DNA of 64,000 nt from Pseudomonas beijingensis (GTDB lineage Bacteria; Pseudomonadota; Gammaproteobacteria; Pseudomonadales; Pseudomonadaceae): contig NZ_CP117425.1 of NCBI RefSeq assembly GCF_030687295.1, positions 5,522,001-5,586,000 of the forward strand, read 5' to 3'. The notes under the pieces are model-generated. The model saw only the letters and a program-made list of their open reading frames with translations. It was not told the origin of the DNA and did no database searches. The translations under genes were made by a program, and so were the position numbers. Below are positions 56,421 to 64,000 of this stretch, in pieces (within the stretch, counting starts at the first letter, position 1; every line of letters begins with the position of its first letter).

Positions 56421-57260
56421 ATGAGCGAAGATCGATCGAGCAACGGGCAGAAGTCATGGCTGGGCAAGCTCACCCAGGCTTTTGCCCATGAGCCGAAAAA
56501 CCGCCAGGAGCTGCTGGAGCTGCTGCGCGATGCACACCAGAACAAACTGCTGGACAGCGAAGCGCTGGCCATCGTCGAAGGCGCCATCCAGGTCGCTGAC
56601 CTGCAAGTACGCGACATCATGGTCCCGCGCTCGCAAATGGTCAGCATCAAGGCGACCCAGACCCCGCGTGAATTCCTGCCCGCCGTGGTCGACTCCGCTC
56701 ACTCGCGTTACCCGGTCGTTGGCGAGAGCCATGACGATGTCATGGGCGTGCTGTTGGCCAAGGACCTGCTGCCGTTGATCCTTCAGGAGAACGGCGACAG
56801 CTTCAACATCAAGGACCTGCTGCGCCCGGCCACCTTCGTGCCCGAGTCCAAGCGCCTGAACGTGCTGCTGCGTGAATTCCGCGCCAACCACAACCACATG
56901 GCCATCGTCATCGACGAATACGGTGGCGTGGCCGGCCTGGTCACCATCGAAGACGTGCTCGAGCAGATCGTCGGCGACATCGAGGACGAGCACGACGTCG
57001 AGGAAGACAGCTACATCAAGCCGCTGCCCAGCGGTGACTTCCTGATCAAGGCCCTGACGCCGATCGAGAACTTCAACGAATTCTTCGACAGCCAATTCTC
57101 CGACGATGAGTTCGACACCGTCGGCGGCCTGGTGATGAGTGCTTTCGGGCACCTGCCCAAGCGCAACGAAACCACGGAAATCGGCTCCTGGCGCTTCCGC
57201 ATCCTCAATGCCGACAGCCGCCGGATCCACCTGCTGCGCCTGTCACCCATTGGCCGATAA
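56421..57260 (+). CDS. ybeX: CorC/YbeX-type CBS-domain protein
   Basis: 279 residues. Two CBS domains (DIMVPRSQMVSI..., and NHMAIVIDEYGGVAGLVTIEDVLEQIVGDI) and a C-terminal transporter-associated CorC/HlyC domain (FDTVGGLVMSAFGHLP). No membrane helix is seen, as in E. coli YbeX/CorC. It is linked to Mg2+/Co2+ efflux and to ribosome function in E. coli. Genes follow in the order ybeZ-ybeY-ybeX-lnt. Confidence 0.92.
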   Translation: MSEDRSSNGQKSWLGKLTQAFAHEPKNRQELLELLRDAHQNKLLDSEALAIVEGAIQVADLQVRDIMVPRSQMVSIKATQTPREFLPAVVDSAHSRYPVVGESHDDVMGVLLAKDLLPLILQENGDSFNIKDLLRPATFVPESKRLNVLLREFRANHNHMAIVIDEYGGVAGLVTIEDVLEQIVGDIEDEHDVEEDSYIKPLPSGDFLIKALTPIENFNEFFDSQFSDDEFDTVGGLVMSAFGHLPKRNETTEIGSWRFRILNADSRRIHLLRLSPIGR

Positions 57261-57287
57261 CCCCTGCGAGACCCGCTAAGGACATAC

Positions 57288-58811
57288 ATGCGCTGGATAA
57301 CCCGCCCCGGCTGGCCCGGTAACCTGCTGGCCGTGGCGGCCGGTGCGATCACCACCCTGGCCCTGGCGCCGTTCGATATCTGGCCGCTGGCATTGCTGGC
57401 GGTCGGCTTGTTCTATGCCGGGTTGCGCGAGCTCTCGCCACGCCAGGCCCTGGGCCGTGGCTGGTGTTTCGGTTTTGGCCTGTTTGGCGCCGGCACCAGT
57501 TGGATCTACGTCAGCATCCATAACTTCGGCGGCGCCTCGGTGCTGCTCGCCGGGTTGTTGATGCTGTTGTTCATCGCCGCCATCGCCTGGTTCTTCGCCC
57601 TGCCCGCCTGGCTGTGGGCGCGCTGGTTGCGGCGCAACGAGGCGCCACTGGCCGATGCCCTGGCGTTCGCCGCGCTGTGGTTGGGCCAGGAAGCGTTTCG
57701 CGGCTGGTTCCTCACCGGGTTCCCATGGCTGTATTCCGGTTACAGTCAGCTCGACGGCCCCCTGGCCGGCCTTGCGCCGTTGGGCGGGATGTGGCTGATC
57801 TCCTTCACCCTGGCCCTGACCGCCGCGCTGCTATACAACGCGCCGCGGTTGATCCGCACCGGGCGCAGAGGCTTTATTGCCGCCGGCGTGCTGCTGTTGA
57901 TCGGTCCATGGGTGGCCGGCGTGGTTCTCAAGGGCCACGCCTGGACCAGCCCTTCGGGCGACCCGCTGAGCGTCGCGGCGATCCAGGGCAACATCGAACA
58001 AAGCATGAAGTGGGACCCCGAGCAGCTCAACGCGCAGTTGGCGCTGTACCGCGACATGAGCTTCGCCTCCAAGCGCGTCGACCTGCTGATCTGGCCGGAA
58101 ACCGCGGTGCCGGTGCTCAAGGAGTCCGCCCAGGGCTACCTGGACATGATGGGCAGCTTCGCCGCCGAGCGGCATTCGGCGCTGATTACCGGCGTGCCGA
58201 TTCGGCAACTGGTGCATCACGAGAAGCGTTATTACAACGGCATCACCGTGACCGGCGAAGGTGACGGTACTTACTTGAAGCAAAAACTCGTGCCGTTCGG
58301 CGAGTACGTACCGCTACAGGACATCCTGCGCGGCCTGATCGCCTTCTTCGACCTGCCCATGTCGGACTTCGCCCGGGGCCCGGCCGACCAGCCGTTGCTG
58401 CAAGCCAAGGGTTACCAGATCGCCCCGTTCATCTGCTATGAAGTGGTCTACCCGGAATTTGCCGCCAGCCTGTCGGCGCGCAGCGACCTGCTGCTGACCA
58501 TCAGCAACGACACCTGGTTCGGCACCTCGATCGGCCCGCTGCAACACCTGCAAATGGCCCAGATGCGTGCCCTGGAAGCCGGCCGCTGGATGATCCGCGC
58601 CACCAACAACGGCGTGACCGGCCTGATCAACCCCTTCGGCCAGATCACCGCACAGATCCCGCAATTCGAACGCGGCATCCTCTACGGCGAAGTGGTGCCG
58701 ATGCACGACCTGACGCCGTACCTGCAATGGCGCTCGTGGCCGCTGATCATCTTGTGCGTGTTGCTGCTGGGCTGGGCGTTGATGACAAGTCGGATAGCCA
58801 GGACCGTTTAG
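57288..58811 (+). CDS. lnt: Apolipoprotein N-acyltransferase
   Basis: 507 residues. An N-terminal six-to-seven-helix membrane part (about 1-220) leads to the nitrilase-type catalytic domain with Glu in WPETAVP, Lys in KQKLVPFGEYVP and Cys in FICYEVVYPE. It acylates the N-terminal cysteine of lipoproteins in the inner membrane. AAGGA precedes the ATG at 57288. Complete. Confidence 0.95.
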   Translation: MRWITRPGWPGNLLAVAAGAITTLALAPFDIWPLALLAVGLFYAGLRELSPRQALGRGWCFGFGLFGAGTSWIYVSIHNFGGASVLLAGLLMLLFIAAIAWFFALPAWLWARWLRRNEAPLADALAFAALWLGQEAFRGWFLTGFPWLYSGYSQLDGPLAGLAPLGGMWLISFTLALTAALLYNAPRLIRTGRRGFIAAGVLLLIGPWVAGVVLKGHAWTSPSGDPLSVAAIQGNIEQSMKWDPEQLNAQLALYRDMSFASKRVDLLIWPETAVPVLKESAQGYLDMMGSFAAERHSALITGVPIRQLVHHEKRYYNGITVTGEGDGTYLKQKLVPFGEYVPLQDILRGLIAFFDLPMSDFARGPADQPLLQAKGYQIAPFICYEVVYPEFAASLSARSDLLLTISNDTWFGTSIGPLQHLQMAQMRALEAGRWMIRATNNGVTGLINPFGQITAQIPQFERGILYGEVVPMHDLTPYLQWRSWPLIILCVLLLGWALMTSRIARTV

Positions 58812-58828
58812 GGTTTTCGGCAATCCTC

Positions 58829-58858
58829 TGTGGCGAGGGGATAAATCCCCTCGCCACA
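58829..58858. terminator. Perfect hairpin past lnt, second-family type
   Basis: TGTGGCGAGGGGA-TAAA-TCCCCTCGCCACA is a perfect 13-base inverted repeat beginning 18 bases after the lnt stop. It corresponds to the core arm of the second repeat family with both copies fused. There is no T-run. Confidence 0.6.
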
Positions 58859-58901
58859 GATAAATGCCTGCCACAGATAAGCACTCCCACCAGAGCCCTG
58901 C

Positions 58902-59663
58902 TCAGCGATAGAACAACCAATACCCCATCAACCCCACCGCCTCATTCATCAGCTGCCCGGATTGCCAGATCGCCTTGAACTCCGGCATCCAGCCGCCCAG
59001 TGGCCGGGCGTTGTCCTGCCCCAGGAAACCAACAGGCGCCGGTACCACCTCAAACCCCGAGTGCTCGAAACTCCAGACTGCCCGTGGCATGTGCCAGGCC
59101 TGGGTGACCACCACGACTCGCTTGATGCCTTCCGGCAGCAGGATCTCGGCGCTCATCTGGGCGTTTTCCCAGGTCGTACGGCTACGCGCCTCTTGCCAGC
59201 GCACCTCGACGCCGAAATCCTCGCGCATCGAGTCGGCCATCAGTTGGGCCTCGCTGGGCGGGGTGCCGTAGTGCAAGCCGCCGGTGGTCAGCACGGGCAA
59301 GCCCGAAGCCTTGGCCAATCGCGCCGCATAACGCTGACGCTCCAGCCCCACACCGGTGGGCTGGTCGGCGCCCCAGGCCGGGTCGCCGCGTTCGCGACCG
59401 GAACCCAGCACCACGATGGCGTCGGCACGCTGGGCCAGGGTCGCCCATTCATTGCGCAGCAGCGGCGGTTCACGCTCCAAGGCCTTGGCGCTCCACTGCA
59501 CCACCACCGGCAGGCTCATCAACCAGAAGCCGCCCAGGCCCACGGCGAAACACAGGCGGGCCAGGCGTGGCCGTGAATGGCGCCACCACCAGGCAAGCGC
59601 CAACGACAACAAAAGAATGCCGGGCGGCAATAAGAGTTGTTTGATGAAATAGCGAAACGGCAT
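58902..59663 (-). CDS. YdcF/ElyC-type DUF218 membrane protein
   Basis: 253 residues. Two N-terminal hydrophobic helices (about 10-25 and 38-55) precede the DUF218 domain with its conserved ADAIVVLGSGRERGDPAWG start, the SRTTWENAQ stretch and the VVVTQAWHMPRAVWSFEHSG segment. E. coli members (ElyC, SanA, YdcF) act in envelope assembly and lipid carrier metabolism. Convergent with lnt across the hairpin at 58829-58858. Confidence 0.85.
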   Translation of the reverse strand: MPFRYFIKQLLLPPGILLLSLALAWWWRHSRPRLARLCFAVGLGGFWLMSLPVVVQWSAKALEREPPLLRNEWATLAQRADAIVVLGSGRERGDPAWGADQPTGVGLERQRYAARLAKASGLPVLTTGGLHYGTPPSEAQLMADSMREDFGVEVRWQEARSRTTWENAQMSAEILLPEGIKRVVVVTQAWHMPRAVWSFEHSGFEVVPAPVGFLGQDNARPLGGWMPEFKAIWQSGQLMNEAVGLMGYWLFYR

Positions 59664-59766
59664 CGGGCATCTCCATAGATGCCCGAAGCCTAGGTGGGTT
59701 GACGCAAAGCGACAACAGATTCGAAAAAACCTTGAATCAAAAAAAGCGACACGCGTGAATCCGGCG

Positions 59767-60087
59767 TTACTTGAACTGCAGTGACCGGACCTTTACAGCA
59801 TCCTTGTCAGGCGTCCGGTCCTTGAGCCATACAACCTTGGCCGAACGGGGCGCATCGAGACGCTTGAGTACCTGGGCCCCACTGGTGGGGGTTTGATGTC
59901 CGACCTGTTCGAGATAAGCCTTGACCAGTTCGAACTCCGCGGGGCTCAAGCCTCGCAGTTCCAGCTCTGCCGGACGTTCATCACGCAAGCGACCGGCGGT
60001 TCTTGCAGCGTCCAGGGCCACCCCGAGACGATCGATCAGTTTTTCATACAACTCAGGTGTAGCGACTTTTCGTTGTGATTCAACCAT
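59767..60087 (-). CDS. Small conserved protein of unknown function
   Basis: 106 residues, no recognisable domain. It is polar and helical: a first helix (TPELYEKLIDRLGVALDAARTAG), a charged loop, then a second amphipathic helix (SPAEFELVKAYLEQVG) and a Lys/Arg/Asp-rich tail. No signal peptide and no membrane helix, so it is probably cytoplasmic. A strong ribosome site (GAGGTGAGGG) directly precedes the ATG at 60087. Divergent from leuS. Homologues in other Pseudomonas were not checked. Confidence 0.55.
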   Translation of the reverse strand: MVESQRKVATPELYEKLIDRLGVALDAARTAGRLRDERPAELELRGLSPAEFELVKAYLEQVGHQTPTSGAQVLKRLDAPRSAKVVWLKDRTPDKDAVKVRSLQFK

Positions 60088-60238
60088 CCCTCACCTCATT
60101 GAAGATAAGACTCACTCCCCATTGAGAAGCTTAGCTTCGCTGGGCAAACCGGCAGGGCGCCGCGACCAACGGCCCTGAATACGGGTCCTCGCCAGCCGCT
60201 GTCGATGGCCAGCACGCAATCAGGGTTTCCCTCGGTAG

Positions 60239-62986
<2,748 letters not shown>

Positions 62987-63076
62987 TTGGATCGGGCGCC
63001 TGGCTCAAGCCTGGCGCCGAATACAACCTGCGGGGTCGCATGGTCGACCCCCATAGGGTTCAAGGGGAGCAACAAG

Positions 63077-63682
63077 ATGATCAAACGTAATCTGCTGGTA
63101 GTGGGCCTGGCGGTCCTGTTGAGCGCCTGCGGCTTCCAACTGCGCGGCACCGGCACCACCGAGCTGGCGATCAAGGAACTGGACCTCAGCGCACGGGACG
63201 CCTATGGCGACACCGTCAAGATGCTGCGCGAGACCCTGGAGAACAGTGGTGTCAAGATCTACAGCGGTGCGCCGTACAAGCTGGTGCTGGCCAGAGAACA
63301 ACAAAGCCAGCGCAGCCTGAGCTATGCCGGTGCCGGCCGTTCGGCCGAGTACGAACTGAACAACGTGCTGAGCTATGAGATCCGCGGCCAGAACGACCTG
63401 ATGCTGTTGGACGACAAACTGCAGGTGCAGAAGGTCTACCTGCACGATGGCAACAACATCACCGGCTCCGACCAGGAGTCCATCGAAGTGCGCGGCGAAA
63501 TGCGTCGTGAACTCGTACAGCGCATGATGCTGCGCCTGCAACAGCTGAGCCCGGCCCAACTGGAGCAGCTGCAACAGACCGCCGACGCCAAGGCCAAGGC
63601 CGAAGCCGAAGCGCTGGAAGCAGCACGCAAGGCTGAGGCGGAAACCCCGCAACAGTCGCCAATGCAGATCCCGGCTGAATAA
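63077..63682 (+). CDS. lptE: LPS-assembly lipoprotein LptE
   Basis: 201 residues. Signal peptide with lipobox LLSAC (Cys near residue 19), then the conserved GFQLRGTG start of LptE. The C-terminal tail is a Lys/Glu/Ala/Gln-rich helix. LptE plugs the LptD barrel in the outer membrane for LPS insertion. GGGGAG is 9 bases upstream. In the 90-base gap after leuS, a GGGGTCG/CGACCCC stem (63032-63051) precedes the ribosome site. Confidence 0.94.
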   Translation: MIKRNLLVVGLAVLLSACGFQLRGTGTTELAIKELDLSARDAYGDTVKMLRETLENSGVKIYSGAPYKLVLAREQQSQRSLSYAGAGRSAEYELNNVLSYEIRGQNDLMLLDDKLQVQKVYLHDGNNITGSDQESIEVRGEMRRELVQRMMLRLQQLSPAQLEQLQQTADAKAKAEAEALEAARKAEAETPQQSPMQIPAE

Positions 63683-63687
63683 GCCTT

Positions 63688-63709
63688 GCGGGGCACTCCG
63701 GCGCCCCGC
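63688..63709 (+). terminator. Hairpin between lptE and holA
   Basis: GCGGGGC-N8-GCCCCGC, followed by TCGCTTTCTCTT, a partial pyrimidine run. It may attenuate transcription between lptE and holA, but holA has no other promoter signal in the 12 bases that remain, so read-through is likely. Confidence 0.45.
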
Positions 63710-63721
63710 TCGCTTTCTCTT

Positions 63722-64000
63722 ATGAAGCTCGCTCCCGCTCAACTCGGCAAACACCTGCAAGGCGCCCTCGCGCCGGTCTACATCATCAGTGGCGATGACC
63801 CGCTGCTGTGCCAGGAAGCCGCCGACGCCATCCGCGCCGCCGCTCGCCAGCAAGGCTTCGACGAACGCCAGGTCTTCGCCGCCGACGCCAGTTTCGACTG
63901 GGGCACGCTGCTGCAGGCCGGGGCGAGCATGTCGTTGTTCGCTGAAAAACGCCTGCTGGAACTGCGTTTGCCGTCTGGCAAGCCCGGGGACAAGGGCGCC
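63722..64000 (+). CDS. holA: DNA polymerase III delta subunit, N-terminal part
   Basis: Partial: the window ends after 93 codons. The translated start (MKLAPAQLGKHLQG then PVYIISGDDPLLCQEAADAIR) matches HolA, the clamp-loader subunit that opens the beta clamp. The neighbouring order leuS-lptE-holA is the standard one. The start at 63722 lies 39 bases after the lptE stop. Confidence 0.93.
   Translation, partial: MKLAPAQLGKHLQGALAPVYIISGDDPLLCQEAADAIRAAARQQGFDERQVFAADASFDWGTLLQAGASMSLFAEKRLLELRLPSGKPGDKGA

Overview
The window is a dense, high-GC stretch of chromosome from a Pseudomonas, most likely of the P. fluorescens group. Three things point there: the gene order ladS / thiD-thiE-hemL / Sel1 protein / DUF1820 / miaB / ybeZ-ybeY-corC-lnt / leuS-lptE-holA, which I recall from P. 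aeruginosa and relatives; the many Pseudomonas-type REP elements (GTGGGAGC-N-AGCTTGCTCGCGAT) between genes; and genus-typical genes such as cioAB, rlmG, rhlE and hrpB. No rRNA, tRNA, CRISPR array, transposase or prophage gene was seen.

Layout. 1-3.6 kb: end of rlmG, then the cyanide-insensitive quinol oxidase operon cioA-cioB-DUF2474 (minus), with a perfect ANR/FNR-type box upstream. 3.9-8.9 kb: an MFS exporter converging on a three-subunit PaoABC-like molybdenum aldehyde oxidoreductase. 9.0-10.9 kb: a higBA toxin-antitoxin pair, a DJ-1-like protein lacking its catalytic cysteine, and a secreted DUF4879 protein. 11.1-13.5 kb: NCS2 purine permease and trmA, with overlapping codons. 13.7-19.5 kb: a quinate/shikimate catabolic cluster (aroQ and quinate/shikimate dehydrogenase; TetR regulator; two-domain 3-dehydroshikimate dehydratase; MFS uptake carrier), able in principle to carry quinate or shikimate to protocatechuate. 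Two of its promoter regions share a candidate operator.

19.6-34.6 kb holds housekeeping and accessory genes: EamA transporters, a zinc metallopeptidase with a secreted hydrolase, HAD phosphatase with tesB, GNAT, HDAC-like deacetylase, BaiN-like flavoprotein, RhlE helicase, an Lrp regulator divergent from an EamA exporter, a DEDDh exonuclease / NYN nuclease / DUF2076 set, a YciC-type membrane protein and an EEP-family enzyme. 34.7-46.3 kb: hrpB, a small lipoprotein with a FieF-type metal exporter, a Gly/Pro-rich DUF6515 protein, an atypical-codon lipoprotein, a second Lrp regulator beside a small terminator-bounded minus-strand unit, DUF2788, rluE, amn and aidB.

46.4-64 kb is the conserved core: ladS (hybrid sensor of the Gac/Rsm network), thiamine (thiD, thiE) and haem (hemL) synthesis, a Sel1 protein, DUF1820, miaB, ybeZ-ybeY-corC-lnt, a DUF218 protein, a small unknown gene, then leuS-lptE-holA (holA is cut by the window end). 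REP elements sit downstream of most transcription units and probably act as hairpin 3' boundaries. A second hairpin family (GTGGCGAGGGGAT) occurs at three places.
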